Positions 34,449-44,173 of a stretch of DNA of 64,000 nucleotides are shown in pieces (position 1 is the stretch's first letter; every line of letters begins with the position of its first letter). The notes below the pieces were generated by a model. The model was not told the origin of the DNA and ran no database searches. It saw nothing but the letters and a program-made list of their open reading frames with translations. The translations under genes and the position numbers were made by a program. This DNA is from Terriglobus roseus (GTDB taxonomy: Bacteria; Acidobacteriota; Terriglobia; Terriglobales; Acidobacteriaceae), in the NCBI RefSeq assembly GCF_900102185.1, contig NZ_LT629690.1, positions 744,001 through 808,000 on the forward strand. The letters run 5' to 3'.

Positions 34449-35528
34449 CTACAGGCCGATAGCAGAGCGGACTTCCACCATGGTGGATTCCGCGAAGCTG
34501 CGTGCTTTCTGTGCGCCTGCTGCGAGGATTTCTGTCACGAGCTGCGGCTGCGCTTCGAAGTGAGCGCGGCGTTCGCGGATGGGTTCAATCTCGCGCAGGA
34601 TGCTGTCAGCAGCCCAGCCTTTGCACTCAATGCAGCCGATGGAGGCGCTGCGGCAACCTTCGTACACCTTCGCCATCGTCTCAGGTGTTGAGAAGACTTT
34701 GTGCAAATCGCCCACTGGGCAGACATCGGGGTTGCCGGGATCGGTGCGGCGAACGCGCGCAGGATCGGTGACCATGCCTTTCAGTTTCTTGCGTACGTCC
34801 TCTGCAGGTTCTGTCAGGCCAAGCGTGTTGCCGTAGCTCTTGCTCATCTTGCGGCCGTCGAGACCGGGCAGCTTGGGCGAGGGCGTAAGCAGAACTTTCG
34901 GCTCGGGAAGAATCTGGCGTTCGAGAACGTTTTCGCTGATCTCCGCCTTCATCAATTCCTTGTCAGACTCTGCCGCCGCAATTTCGGGAGTGACTGCTGA
35001 GCCATAGAGCTGGTTGAACCGTCGCGCAACTTCTCGCGTGAGTTCCACGTGCGAAACCTGGTCCTGTCCAACGGGAACAAAGTCCGGCTTGTACAGCAGG
35101 ATGTCTGCCGATTGCAGCAGGGGATAGCCGAGGAAGCCGAAGGTTGCAAGATCCTTCTCGCGAAGCTGTTCCTGCTGGTCTTTGTACGTGGGGACGCGTT
35201 CCAGCCAACCGAGCGGCGTGAACATGCCGAAGAGCGTGTTCAGTTCGCTGTGTTGCGGCACATCACTCTGCTTGAAGATGGTGCAGCGTTCGGGATCGAG
35301 GCCTGCACCAAGAAAGTCGAGCGCGACTTCACGCGACTTGGCGCCGACGTTCCCGGGGTTCGCGTAGTCCGTAGTCAGCGCGTGGATGTCTGCGATGAAG
35401 AAGTAGCAGTCGTACTGCTCCTGCAGACGCACCCAGTTGTATAGGGCGCCCATGTAGTTGCCCAGGTGAAGACGCCCAGTGGGGCGCATACCGCTAAGGA
35501 CGCGGCGCTTGCTCAGTTGTTCGGTCAT
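34449..35528 (-). CDS. trpS: Tryptophanyl-tRNA synthetase
   Basis: Class I aminoacyl-tRNA synthetase that charges tRNA-Trp. The 359-residue protein has the HIGH-like signature R-L-H-L-G-N-Y-M-G and the KMSKS loop G-R-K-M-S-K-S-Y-G-N. Other conserved parts are F-I-A-D-I-H-A-L-T and V-G-Q-D-Q-V-S-H-V-E. Length is as expected for bacterial TrpRS. It is followed without spacing by the convergent GntR gene, and an M50 protease gene lies 32 bases upstream on the same strand. No leader peptide or T-box is visible upstream. Confidence 0.95.
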   Translation of the reverse strand: MTEQLSKRRVLSGMRPTGRLHLGNYMGALYNWVRLQEQYDCYFFIADIHALTTDYANPGNVGAKSREVALDFLGAGLDPERCTIFKQSDVPQHSELNTLFGMFTPLGWLERVPTYKDQQEQLREKDLATFGFLGYPLLQSADILLYKPDFVPVGQDQVSHVELTREVARRFNQLYGSAVTPEIAAAESDKELMKAEISENVLERQILPEPKVLLTPSPKLPGLDGRKMSKSYGNTLGLTEPAEDVRKKLKGMVTDPARVRRTDPGNPDVCPVGDLHKVFSTPETMAKVYEGCRSASIGCIECKGWAADSILREIEPIRERRAHFEAQPQLVTEILAAGAQKARSFAESTMVEVRSAIGL

Positions 35529-35560
35529 TCCTCTTTGAGGATAGCTGAAACCGTGCCGTT

Positions 35561-36265
35561 TCAGAGAAGCACGATCAGATGATCGAAGATGGAGAGCAGC
35601 GGCATGTAAAACCAGCCGAGGATGGGGGTACGGATGAGGATCAGGAAGGCGACAATGCCGATAATGCCGCTCATGTTGTCGTAGCTTTGCTGGATGTTGT
35701 ATGGCAGGAAATTGCGCAGAATGCGCGATCCGTCCAGCGGCGGAATCGGAACCAGGTTAAAGATCGCCAGCACGATATTGATGACGACCGAGCAATACAG
35801 CAGCAGCGACAGCGGATAAATCACTGATGTGCCGGAGAGCGACGCGTCGACTAGTCCGTGGCGGAAGTCGACCGCGTTGAACACGGCGTCTGTTCCGGTT
35901 TTAAAGATGTGCTTGATAGCGAGCAGCAGAATGAGCGAGGCGATGGCCAGCAGCAGGTTCGACGCAGGACCAGCAAGGGTGACGAGCATGTCGTCGCGCT
36001 TGATGTTGCGAAGATTGCGTGTGGTGACGGGCGTCGGTTTAGCCCAGCCGAGAAGCGGCATGTGGGTGAACGCGGAGAGCAGCGGAAGCACCACGGAACC
36101 GATCGGATCAAGATGCTTGATGGGGTTGAGCGTGACGCGGCCCATCATACGCGCTGTCTGGTCGCCAAAGTAGGAAGCCGTCCACGCGTGTGCAAATTCG
36201 TGGAAGGTGAAGGCGAAGATCAGTGCCACAAATTCAAAGAGGACGAGTGCGGTTTCCTGGCTCAT
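35561..36265 (-). CDS. Site-2-type zinc metalloprotease (M50 family)
   Basis: An intramembrane or membrane-bound protease of the SREBP-type M50 branch, 234 residues with about six hydrophobic helices. The zinc motif H-E-F-A-H is in the first helix and the third ligand region is P-P-L-D-G-S-R. The A-G-P-A-S-N-L motif is also present. No PDZ domain is present, so it belongs to the short YwhC-like group with unknown substrates. Start 36265 is chosen at M-S-Q-E-T-A-L; a longer frame to 36391 overlaps the DUF374 gene and looks non-coding. Confidence 0.9.
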   Translation of the reverse strand: MSQETALVLFEFVALIFAFTFHEFAHAWTASYFGDQTARMMGRVTLNPIKHLDPIGSVVLPLLSAFTHMPLLGWAKPTPVTTRNLRNIKRDDMLVTLAGPASNLLLAIASLILLLAIKHIFKTGTDAVFNAVDFRHGLVDASLSGTSVIYPLSLLLYCSVVINIVLAIFNLVPIPPLDGSRILRNFLPYNIQQSYDNMSGIIGIVAFLILIRTPILGWFYMPLLSIFDHLIVLL

Positions 36266-36317
36266 GCTGCTTTGCCGAGTGTAGCAAGTTACGGACGCTT
36301 GGACCTGCCGCAGGCCT

Positions 36318-36950
36318 CTAACGGGGCGTTTCGGCTTGGTTAACGGCCTCATCCAGCAGTTGTTGGAGTTGCTGAGTGGTTGGCGTGGCAACGGGGGCTT
36401 GCCAGACGATGCGAACGCGGCTGAAGGGCTTGGGGATGAGGAAACGATCCCAGCTTTTCAGTGTCCACGCACTTTCCGGGTGAAGGTAAAAGCAGGACGC
36501 GGTGCTGTTGCTGCGGTTGGCAATGGCGGCTGCGCCTTCTTTGGCGACGTAATTGGGGCCGCGTGGACCGTCGGCCGTGATGGCGACCTTGTGACCCTCT
36601 ATGCGGGCGCGTGTGGCTGTTAAGAGCGCTGCTGCGCCTCCGCGTGAGGATGATCCGCGAACGGGCACAAAGCCGAGTCGCTGAACCAGCCTCGCAATTA
36701 GCTCGCCGTCAAAAGAGTCGGAGATGAGGATACGTATGCCGAGATTGCGGTACCGCCATGCCGCCAGCAGAAGGCAACGATGCCAGAAGACGTAGACCTC
36801 GGGCTCAGCCGGGTACACATCGGCAGGATGCGCGAGCGGGGCATAGTCGGGCTGCCAACGGAAGGTCGCGCCCAAAAGGTGCAATAGCCCGCTGGCGACG
36901 CGCGGAATGACGGCCAGAAGAACTCGCTGTTTTGGGGTGAAGTCCGCCAC
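36318..36950 (-). CDS. DUF374-family lysophospholipid acyltransferase-like protein
   Basis: A 210-residue inner-membrane-associated protein. DUF374 proteins resemble acyltransferases of lipid A or phospholipid synthesis. Visible blocks are V-Y-V-F-W-H-R-C-L-L-L, I-S-D-S-F-D-G-E-L-I-A-R, G-F-V-P-V-R-G-S-S-S-R-G-G-A-A-A and the characteristic I-T-A-D-G-P-R-G-P-N-Y-V-A-K-E-G. The His and Asp-Gly pair stand in for the H-x4-D of classical acyltransferases. It is the first gene of a minus-strand run leading to M50 and trpS. Confidence 0.85.
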   Translation of the reverse strand: MADFTPKQRVLLAVIPRVASGLLHLLGATFRWQPDYAPLAHPADVYPAEPEVYVFWHRCLLLAAWRYRNLGIRILISDSFDGELIARLVQRLGFVPVRGSSSRGGAAALLTATRARIEGHKVAITADGPRGPNYVAKEGAAAIANRSNSTASCFYLHPESAWTLKSWDRFLIPKPFSRVRIVWQAPVATPTTQQLQQLLDEAVNQAETPR

Positions 36951-37059
36951 CGCGATTTATTGTATGTTGCCTGACACGCTCTATTTTGTTTTTGATAGAG
37001 GACTTTGTTCTGTAGCAGGTGTGACATAGACTGTGTGAACTATTCCCTGGAATCCATCC

Positions 37060-38949
37060 ATGAAAGACGTTGAGGACAAACGGAAGTCTGAGGCGAGACC
37101 GTCTGCGTTAGAGCAGGCGGTGATGGCTGCTGATGTGACAGAAGACCTTCGTTGGGTTCTGGATAAGTTGCCGGACGGCGTGCTGTTCATGGATCGGGAA
37201 TGGCGGATTACCTATGCCAACGAAATGGGCAGGAAGATCAGCCGTCTGCATCCTGAGGACCTGAACGGGCCTACGCATTGGGAGTTGTTTCCTGCTGCGG
37301 TGGGGACCGAACAGGAAGAACGCTATCGGCGTGTGATGGAGCAACGTGTAACGGAGGAACTGGAGTTTTTCTATCCTCCGTTCCAGGTCTGGATTCATTT
37401 GCGGGCTGTGCCAATCTCCGGTGGCATGGCGGTGATTTTCAGCGACGTAACGGAGCTCCACCACGCACAGGATGACGCTGCGAAGCTTACGCAACAGTTG
37501 CAGCGGGTGTTTGAAGCAACCTCCGATGGTGTTGCAGTGCTGAATCGGGAGTGGCGCTACACGTATCTGAATCGTCGCGCGAAGGAAATCCTGGAGCGGG
37601 ATGGCAGGGAATTGCTAGACCAGAATCTGTGGAACATGTTCCCGGAAACAGTCTTTGAAGGATCGGCCTACGTTGAAAACTTCTATCGCACGATGAATGA
37701 TGGCGTGGCCACTGCGTTTGAGGCGTACTATCCAGCGCCTTTGAATGGATGGTTTCGGCTGGAAGCGCAACCGTCGCCAGATGGCATCGTGTTGTTCTTC
37801 CGCGATATCACGCGTTCGAAACAGTATGAGGCGGAACTGCTGGCGGAGAAGGCTGAGACAGAGCGACAGAAGGCGGAACTGGAGGCCGTGTATCGGACTG
37901 CACCAGTTGGCCTGGCGCTTTTTGATGCGAAGGAATTTCGTTATCTGCGGGTGAATGACCGGCAGAGCGAGGTCGTCGGCGTGCGTCCTGAAAAGCTGTT
38001 GGGTATGCGGATTGAAGATGTTGTGGTGGCGCCCGCAGTGCCCAATCTGTTTCGAGAGCGCGTATCTAAAGGCGAGACAATTCGCGACATGCTCTATGAG
38101 ACGGAGTTGCGGACCAGACCTGGTGAAGTACGAGCTTTCAATGTGAACTACTCGCCGATCATGGATGAGGCTGGCGAGGTACGCGCAATCAGTGCGGCTG
38201 TTCTTGAAGTGACGCAGTTGCGCAAGACGGAGAAGGCGCTTCTGCAGAGTGAGAAGCTGGCAGCCGTAGGTCGGCTTGCCTCGTCCATCTCGCATGAGAT
38301 TAACAACCCGCTGGAAGCTGTAACGAATTTGCTGTACCTGGTGCAAAGGGTAGGTGGCTTGCCAGAAGAGGCTCGCTCCTACCTGTCGTTGGCGCAGGAT
38401 GAATTGGTTCGCGTGTCACAAATTGCCACGCAGACGTTGCGCTTTCATCGGCAGGCGAACAAGCCGACACATGTGACGGCGGCGCAACTGGTGGATGCGG
38501 TGTTGAATCTGTTCGCTGGCAGATTGCTGAATAGTGGCATTCACGTGGAAGCTGGGTATAGTACCGCGGCTCTCATTCTGTGTTTTGAAAACGATATTCG
38601 GCAGGTGTTGAACAATCTGATCTCGAATGCCATGGACGCGATGAGAACGGGTGGACGCTTGTTCGTGCGCGCTCACGACGCAGTGGACCCTGAGACTGGA
38701 GTTGTCGGAGTGCGAATCACTGTTGCTGATACGGGGACAGGCATGTCTTCCGATACGCAGCGGCGATTGTTTGAGCCCTTCTTCACCACGAAGGATTTGA
38801 ACGGTAATGGGCTGGGGCTCTGGATCTCGCGGCAGATAGTCGATCGTCATTGCGGAAGGCTCACGTTTCGCTCTAAGCAGGGCGAGGTGTTGCACGGTAC
38901 GGTGTCCGCATTGTTCCTGCCTTGTGAATCGACTGAGCTGCAGCGCTAG
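37060..38949 (+). CDS. PAS-domain sensor histidine kinase
   Basis: A 629-residue cytoplasmic sensor with no membrane segment. Three PAS domains are visible (about 28-135, 145-250 and 275-390); each begins with a segment like L-P-D-G-V-L-F-M-D-R-E-W-R-I-T-Y-A-N. A dimerisation domain follows with phosphoacceptor H412 (I-S-H-E-I-N-N-P-L). The ATPase domain has N-N-L-I-S-N-A-M-D-A-M, D-T-G-T-G-M-S and G-N-G-L-G-L-W-I. No response regulator is adjacent, so it is an orphan kinase. The downstream glycosyltransferase starts 50 bases later but need not be related. Confidence 0.92.
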   Translation: MKDVEDKRKSEARPSALEQAVMAADVTEDLRWVLDKLPDGVLFMDREWRITYANEMGRKISRLHPEDLNGPTHWELFPAAVGTEQEERYRRVMEQRVTEELEFFYPPFQVWIHLRAVPISGGMAVIFSDVTELHHAQDDAAKLTQQLQRVFEATSDGVAVLNREWRYTYLNRRAKEILERDGRELLDQNLWNMFPETVFEGSAYVENFYRTMNDGVATAFEAYYPAPLNGWFRLEAQPSPDGIVLFFRDITRSKQYEAELLAEKAETERQKAELEAVYRTAPVGLALFDAKEFRYLRVNDRQSEVVGVRPEKLLGMRIEDVVVAPAVPNLFRERVSKGETIRDMLYETELRTRPGEVRAFNVNYSPIMDEAGEVRAISAAVLEVTQLRKTEKALLQSEKLAAVGRLASSISHEINNPLEAVTNLLYLVQRVGGLPEEARSYLSLAQDELVRVSQIATQTLRFHRQANKPTHVTAAQLVDAVLNLFAGRLLNSGIHVEAGYSTAALILCFENDIRQVLNNLISNAMDAMRTGGRLFVRAHDAVDPETGVVGVRITVADTGTGMSSDTQRRLFEPFFTTKDLNGNGLGLWISRQIVDRHCGRLTFRSKQGEVLHGTVSALFLPCESTELQR

Positions 38950-38999
38950 TGGTGCGTTAGCATGATGCTTGTGCTGCATGAGGAGGCGGCAGGCCAACT

Positions 39000-39764
39000 A
39001 TGGATCTGACGCCGGTTCCATGCTGCACGCTTGTGGTGCCCTGCTACAACGAAGAACTCCGCTTTTATGCGGATGCGTTTACGGCATTCCTTCAGGCACA
39101 ACCGGATGTCCATCTGCTGTTTGTCAACGATGGCAGCAGTGATGGAACGTTGGCGCGTTTGCAGGCCTTTTGCGCGGAGCATCCCGGTCAGACGTCTTTA
39201 CTGGATCTTCAGCCGAATGGCGGTAAGGCTGAAGCGGTTCGCAAAGGAATGCTTCATGCGATGGCGTCGGGTGGTGGAAGCACCGTTGGTTTTTGGGACG
39301 CTGATCTTGCCACGCCGCTGGATGCCTATCCTGAGTTTCGCGAAGTGTTGGACGAACGACCCGAAGTGGAGATGGTGTTCGGAGCGCGCATCCGATTGCT
39401 GGGACGTCACGTTGCCCGTAATCCCATGCGGCATTATGCAGGACGCGTCTTTGCCACGACCGTATCGATCATGCTGGGGCTGGCCATCTACGATTCTCAG
39501 TGCGGTGCAAAGGTGTTTCGCGCCACACCGCGATTGGAACAGGTACTGCGGCAGCCGTTTGTGTCGCGATGGATCTTCGATGTTGAGATTCTTGCGCGCT
39601 TCCTGAATTCGTGGCGCGCCGACGGACTGAATCCCGACGGGCGCATCTACGAATTGCCGCTGCAGACATGGATCGATGTGCCGGGTTCGAAGGTGAAGTT
39701 GAACGATTTCATTCGCTCTTTCACCGACCTGCTACGTATCCGGAAGAACTTTCCTAGCCGTTAG
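39000..39764 (+). CDS. Family-2 glycosyltransferase (dolichyl/polyprenyl-phosphate sugar transferase type)
   Basis: A 254-residue GT-A enzyme that probably moves a sugar from a nucleotide donor to a polyprenyl phosphate. It begins L-V-V-P-C-Y-N-E-E, then [10 protein letters not shown], the metal-binding D-A-D-L-A-T-P, and later [15 protein letters not shown]. This matches the ALG5/DPM1-like branch. There is no C-terminal membrane segment. Its TAG stop overlaps the TAA stop of the convergent ABC gene (39761-39764). Confidence 0.88.
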   Translation: MDLTPVPCCTLVVPCYNEELRFYADAFTAFLQAQPDVHLLFVNDGSSDGTLARLQAFCAEHPGQTSLLDLQPNGGKAEAVRKGMLHAMASGGGSTVGFWDADLATPLDAYPEFREVLDERPEVEMVFGARIRLLGRHVARNPMRHYAGRVFATTVSIMLGLAIYDSQCGAKVFRATPRLEQVLRQPFVSRWIFDVEILARFLNSWRADGLNPDGRIYELPLQTWIDVPGSKVKLNDFIRSFTDLLRIRKNFPSR

Positions 39765-40510
39765 TGAGTCGCCGTAGCAGGGACGAGCTTGTGTGAAGGC
39801 TTGTCGCTTGCGATGACGCCGTCGCGGATCGTGACAACGCGGTTCGCATGTTCCGCGATATCCGGCTCATGGGTCACAAGCACAATGGTGTTGCCCTGGC
39901 GATGCAGCTCTTCAAAGAGATTCATGATCTCGATCGAGGTTTTCGAATCGAGGTTGCCGGTGGGTTCGTCGGCAAGGATGATGGAAGGGCTGTTCACCAG
40001 AGCGCGCGCAATGGCCACACGCTGACGCTGGCCGCCCGACATCTCATTGGGCTTGTGATCCATACGTGAACCGAGGCCCACGGATTCCAACACAAACTTA
40101 GCGCGTTCGATTCGTTCTGCAGCGGGTGTGCCGTTGTAGATCAACGGCAGTTCCACATTGTGCAGAGCGGATGCGCGTGCCAGCAGGTTAAACGTCTGGA
40201 AGACGAAGCCGATTTCCTTGTTGCGGATGCGGGCCAGTTCGTCGTCCGTGAGACGTGAGACATCGTGCCCGTTCAGGCAGTAGGAGCCCTGGGTGGGGGA
40301 ATCCAAGCAGCCGATGAGATTCATCAGCGTGCTTTTGCCAGAACCTGACGGGCCCATGATGGCGGTGTATTCATTCCGCTGGATTCGCAGGTTGACGCCG
40401 CGAAGTGCGTGAACCTCCTGCTCGCCCATGATGTAGGTTTTCCAAAGGTCGTTGGTGACGATCACATCGTTCGGATCGCACGTTACGCTGGAATTTGCTG
40501 CTGAACCCAT
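39761..40510 (-). CDS. ABC transporter ATP-binding protein (MacB/LolD type)
   Basis: A 249-residue ATPase of the MacB/LolD group. Walker A is G-P-S-G-S-G-K-S-T, the signature is [14 protein letters not shown] and Walker B with D-loop is [21 protein letters not shown] and H-A-L-R-G-V-N-L are typical of this subfamily. The adaptor gene lies 20 bases upstream on the same strand. The FtsX-like permease that should complete the tripartite pump is not in the window. Confidence 0.92.
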   Translation of the reverse strand: MGSAANSSVTCDPNDVIVTNDLWKTYIMGEQEVHALRGVNLRIQRNEYTAIMGPSGSGKSTLMNLIGCLDSPTQGSYCLNGHDVSRLTDDELARIRNKEIGFVFQTFNLLARASALHNVELPLIYNGTPAAERIERAKFVLESVGLGSRMDHKPNEMSGGQRQRVAIARALVNSPSIILADEPTGNLDSKTSIEIMNLFEELHRQGNTIVLVTHEPDIAEHANRVVTIRDGVIASDKPSHKLVPATATH

Positions 40511-40530
40511 AGTGTCCTTCAGTGTAATGC

Positions 40531-41931
40531 TCAGGAGTTCTGGCCTTCGTTACCGGTGCTGTTGTCGCGCTTGACGGCGGTGCCACTGGTGAGTTCACGA
40601 AGCACCTTGTAGCGGCCAGTGACCACTTCATCGCCGGGCTTGAGACCACTGAGTACTTCAATGTCAGTCAATGCTGTGATGCCGGTCTTGATGGGAGTGA
40701 AGTAAGCGCGCTGCTTGCCATCCTGTTGGCGCAGAACGTAGACGCCCTGAACCTTCGGTGCGGCCTTCGTATTGTCAGTCGATTTGGATGTATCGACGTC
40801 CTGGCGCTTGCCGCGATTCTTGGCGAGCACGGCTTCTGCAGCCGTATCGCGCGAGACGAGTGCCTGCAGCGGCAGAACGACGGCCTGCGAAACAGTAGCG
40901 GTGGTGATCTTCGCCGTAGCGGAGAGGCCGGGGCGGAGTGACTCGTTGTTCTGGCCGTCAATGTTGTCGAGGGTGACGACAATCTTGAAGTCCTTTGCCT
41001 CTTCCGTGCCGGTTGTGGATTGCGAGGTGGCAATGCCGGTGGTGCGGAGCAGAGCCTGATCGCCTACTTCTGTGACGTGGCCTTTGAAGACCTTGCCGGG
41101 CAGGGCATCCACTGTGACATCCACGGCCTGGCCGTTCTTGACGAAGACGACGTCGGTTTCATCGACCTTGACCTCAGCCGTGACGACGGACATGTCGGCG
41201 ACGGTCATGAGGGTAGAGCCGAGCGCGTTCTGGATGCCGGTGACCATGGTTTCGCCCTCGCGGACGGGAACGTTGGTGACGAGGCCGTCAAACGGTGCAC
41301 GCGAAATGGTACGGTCAAGCTGGTCGTAGTTAACGCGCTGCGAAGCGACCTGCTGGTTGACGTGGCTGACGGCTGAGGTGGTCTGTGCCTTGGATTGGGC
41401 AAGGGAAGCCTCACGCTGTTGCACTGTGGCAGCGCTGACGTCGAAGGCGGCCTTCTTTGCGTCGTAGTCCTGCTTTGCGATCAGTTTCGCGTCGTAAAGC
41501 TGCTGTGCGCGGTCCATGTCGAATTTTTTCTGCACAAGATCGGCCTTCGCCTGGACGAGGTTGGCTTCGGCAGTCTTCTCCGCGGCGACGTAGCTGTTGA
41601 CGTCGGTCTTCATAGACGCGATATTTGCGTCCTGCGCAGCGACCGTGGCGGCAGGCTGCACGCTTTCAATGGTCGCGAGCGTTTGGCCCGTCTTGATGTG
41701 ATCACCCTCCTGGACGTAGAGGTGGGTGATGCGGCCAAATGCGGTGGCGCCGATGTTCACATAGTTCTTCGGCTTGATCTGGCCCGTGCCGGTGACTACG
41801 GAAGTCAGGTCCTGCTTTGTGATTTTGGCTGTGGTGACGGCGGTGACGCCGGACCGGCTGTGGTAGATGGTTCCTCCAATGATGGCAGCGAGGAGGATGA
41901 CGCCAAGAACAATCAACAGGACTTTTTTCAT
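40531..41931 (-). CDS. Periplasmic adaptor of a MacA/RND-type efflux pump
   Basis: A 466-residue membrane-fusion protein. One N-terminal transmembrane helix anchors it (about 3-22). A first lipoyl half ([12 protein letters not shown]) precedes a long coiled-coil hairpin (about 75-205, rich in Ala, Gln, Lys, Asp). The second half then appears with [14 protein letters not shown], followed by beta-barrel and membrane-proximal domains. It joins an inner-membrane ABC pump to an outer-membrane channel. Start 41931 (M-K-K-V-L-L-I-V) is more typical than the frame start at 41955. The ABC ATPase follows. Confidence 0.9.
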   Translation of the reverse strand: MKKVLLIVLGVILLAAIIGGTIYHSRSGVTAVTTAKITKQDLTSVVTGTGQIKPKNYVNIGATAFGRITHLYVQEGDHIKTGQTLATIESVQPAATVAAQDANIASMKTDVNSYVAAEKTAEANLVQAKADLVQKKFDMDRAQQLYDAKLIAKQDYDAKKAAFDVSAATVQQREASLAQSKAQTTSAVSHVNQQVASQRVNYDQLDRTISRAPFDGLVTNVPVREGETMVTGIQNALGSTLMTVADMSVVTAEVKVDETDVVFVKNGQAVDVTVDALPGKVFKGHVTEVGDQALLRTTGIATSQSTTGTEEAKDFKIVVTLDNIDGQNNESLRPGLSATAKITTATVSQAVVLPLQALVSRDTAAEAVLAKNRGKRQDVDTSKSTDNTKAAPKVQGVYVLRQQDGKQRAYFTPIKTGITALTDIEVLSGLKPGDEVVTGRYKVLRELTSGTAVKRDNSTGNEGQNS

Positions 41932-42122
41932 AGAGATTCGTCTATCCGTCAGCAAACGGGTTTCAGCACGGATACGGATGGATTCCCGGGAAGGTTCCCT
42001 GAATTACACCCTGGAATTGCGCTGGGATGAGGTTCGAACCGGTCGCGGAACCATCATAGCAGTCGTAAATTGACGTGGCAGCACCGATTCGGCATTGGCT
42101 TTGGGCGCATCCAATACGTCGC

Positions 42123-42151
42123 TTGCCCGGCTGGTGTGAGGTCTTTACAAT
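42123..42151 (+). promoter_or_regulatory. Promoter of the GWxTD gene
   Basis: TTGCCC (42123-42128) and TACAAT (42146-42151) with an exact 17-base spacer, 45 bases before the ATG at 42196. Confidence 0.6.
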
Positions 42152-42195
42152 ACAGTTACCCGAAATATCGTTCGGGTTGGCGGAGCAGCAACAGC

Positions 42196-43968
42196 ATGAG
42201 CAAGGCAGTCTGGCAGGGAAAGATCGGTGCAGTGGCGCTGATCTGTGGATGGATGGTAATGACCGGGAGCGCTCACGCGCAGACCTCGACCCCGCCTGAT
42301 TCGCAGCAACCGCAACAGCAGCAAGAAGCTGTCCCTTCTGTTAATAAGAACGCGCCGCCGGAAGAACGACCGGATCCGATGAAGCGCCGCCTTTCTGACC
42401 GCGAGCGCGTGCAGCAGCAGAAATATCTGAAGAACGAATTGAAGCCTGACGGCACCTGGAAGAAGTGGCTGGAACAGGACGTGGTTTGGATCATCACGGA
42501 CCAGGAGATGCAGGCGTTCAAGCAGTTGAAGAACGACGAAGAGCGCGAGAACTTCGTTGAAAACTTCTGGCTGCGCCGCAATCCGAATCCGGATTCGCCC
42601 GAGAACGAGTACAAGGACGAGCACTACCGTCGCATCGCCTACACAAACGAACATTTTGCGGCAGGTAAGCCGGGATGGAAGACCGACCGCGGCCATATCT
42701 ACATTGCGTTCGGTAAGCCGGATTCGATTGATTCGCATCCTTCTGGTGGTACCTATCAGCGTCCGATTGAAGAAGGTGGCGGCACCACATCGACCTTCCC
42801 GTTTGAGACATGGCACTATCGCTACATCGAAGGTATCGGCGACAACATTGACTTGGAATTCGTCGACACCTGCCAGTGCAACGACTACCACCTGACCATC
42901 GACCGTTCTGAAAAGGACGCGCTGAAGTATGTGGCGGGTGCAGGTTCCACGCTGTATGAGCAGATGGGTATTGCCAAGCGCGAAGACCGTATGAACAACG
43001 GTCTGGAACAGCTGGGCAATGGCCCGATGGCGACCTCGCAGCAGTCGAAGCAGTTTGACCGCATCAACCTGTACGCAAAGATCATGGCTGCACCGCCCAT
43101 CAAGTTCAAAGACATGGAGCACTACCTGACCACGTCTGAAATCCTGAAGGGACCGCCGTTCCTATTCGACGTCCGCACGGATTATGTGAAGGTGACGAAC
43201 GATACGGTGCTGGTGCCAGTAACGCTGCAGATCCGCAATCAGGACATCACGTTCAACACCAAGGAAGGTGTTTCTACCGGCACCGTGAACATTCTGGGGC
43301 AGGTATCGAACATCAACCACCGCGTGGTGCAGACGTTCGAAGACACCGTAAATGTGCAGGTGCCGAGCGAATTCCTGGCGCGTACGCAGGCACAACGCAA
43401 CCTATATTGGAAGGCCCTGCCGCTGCGTCCGGGCATGTACAAGGTCGATATCGTTATCAAGGACGTGAACAACCCCGACCACGTAGGCACGTGGAAGCGT
43501 TCGGTGAACGTTCCAAAGTATGACGACGACCATCTATCGGCTTCGTCCCTGATTCTGGCTTCCAGCATGACGCGCGTGCCGTCGAAGGAAATTGGTGCGG
43601 GTTCGTTCGTCATCGGCAACACCAAGGTGATGCCGAGCGTGACCACTGGCCCCGGTGTTCCGGCGACGTTCAAGAAGTCGACGAATCTAAACTTCTGGAT
43701 GCAGGTTTACAACCTGGGCATTGACGACAAGAGCAAGCAGAACAACGCAGAAATTCAGTACCAGGTGACCAACCTGGATACGAACAAGCAGGTGCTGGAC
43801 ACAACGGAGTCCACCACCAAGACAAATCCGAACGCTGACCAGGTGACCCTGGAAAAGAGCCTCCCGCTGGGAAGCCTGGCACCCGGAAAGTACCAACTTG
43901 CCATCAAAGTGAACGATGGCATTTCCAAGCAGCAGATTTCGCAGACAGCGAACTTTGTTGTGGAGTAA
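42196..43968 (+). CDS. Exported GWxTD-domain protein
   Basis: A 590-residue protein with a signal peptide (about 1-30, ending A-H-A-Q) and a Gln/Pro-rich linker. The GWxTD domain (about 75-200) contains F-W-x-R-R-N-P, N-E-Y-K-D-E-H-Y-R-R-I and the naming motif K-P-G-W-K-T-D-R-G-H-I-Y-I-A-F-G-K-P-D. The C-terminal half is beta-rich with Ig-like segments, for example N-K-Q-V-L-D-T and P-G-K-Y-Q-L-A-I-K-V-N-D. These proteins are frequent in Acidobacteriota and related Gram-negatives; their role is unknown but extracytoplasmic. A good promoter precedes it. Confidence 0.88.
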   Translation: MSKAVWQGKIGAVALICGWMVMTGSAHAQTSTPPDSQQPQQQQEAVPSVNKNAPPEERPDPMKRRLSDRERVQQQKYLKNELKPDGTWKKWLEQDVVWIITDQEMQAFKQLKNDEERENFVENFWLRRNPNPDSPENEYKDEHYRRIAYTNEHFAAGKPGWKTDRGHIYIAFGKPDSIDSHPSGGTYQRPIEEGGGTTSTFPFETWHYRYIEGIGDNIDLEFVDTCQCNDYHLTIDRSEKDALKYVAGAGSTLYEQMGIAKREDRMNNGLEQLGNGPMATSQQSKQFDRINLYAKIMAAPPIKFKDMEHYLTTSEILKGPPFLFDVRTDYVKVTNDTVLVPVTLQIRNQDITFNTKEGVSTGTVNILGQVSNINHRVVQTFEDTVNVQVPSEFLARTQAQRNLYWKALPLRPGMYKVDIVIKDVNNPDHVGTWKRSVNVPKYDDDHLSASSLILASSMTRVPSKEIGAGSFVIGNTKVMPSVTTGPGVPATFKKSTNLNFWMQVYNLGIDDKSKQNNAEIQYQVTNLDTNKQVLDTTESTTKTNPNADQVTLEKSLPLGSLAPGKYQLAIKVNDGISKQQISQTANFVVE

Positions 43969-44023
43969 ACTGCTGGGCAGGCTGGTTTGCCATGCAGGGC
44001 TTCGGCTGGTAAGTGCATCGGGC

Positions 44024-44044
44024 GGATTCCGTAGATCGGAATCC
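44024..44044 (+). other. Stem-loop between the GWxTD and outer-membrane protein genes
   Basis: A perfect 8-bp stem, GGATTCCG and CGGAATCC, with a 5-base loop, 56 bases past the GWxTD stop. No strong T-run follows. It may be a weak terminator or a 5'-UTR structure of the next gene, whose leader (43969-44173) has no other ORF. Confidence 0.4.
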
Positions 44045-44173
44045 CGTTCTTAGGGACGAGCAAGAAGGCAGGACACGACACGCCGCTCGCCCGAAAGTAT
44101 TTCGTTTTCCCGGGTTCGCAAGATTGAGAACTTTCCGGGTGAGGCTGATACGCAGAGAAGGCACACCTACGCA

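Noticed and set aside
34430-35560. T-box or leader peptide for trpS
   Set aside because: Only 32 bases separate the upstream gene from trpS, with no hairpin or Trp-rich ORF.
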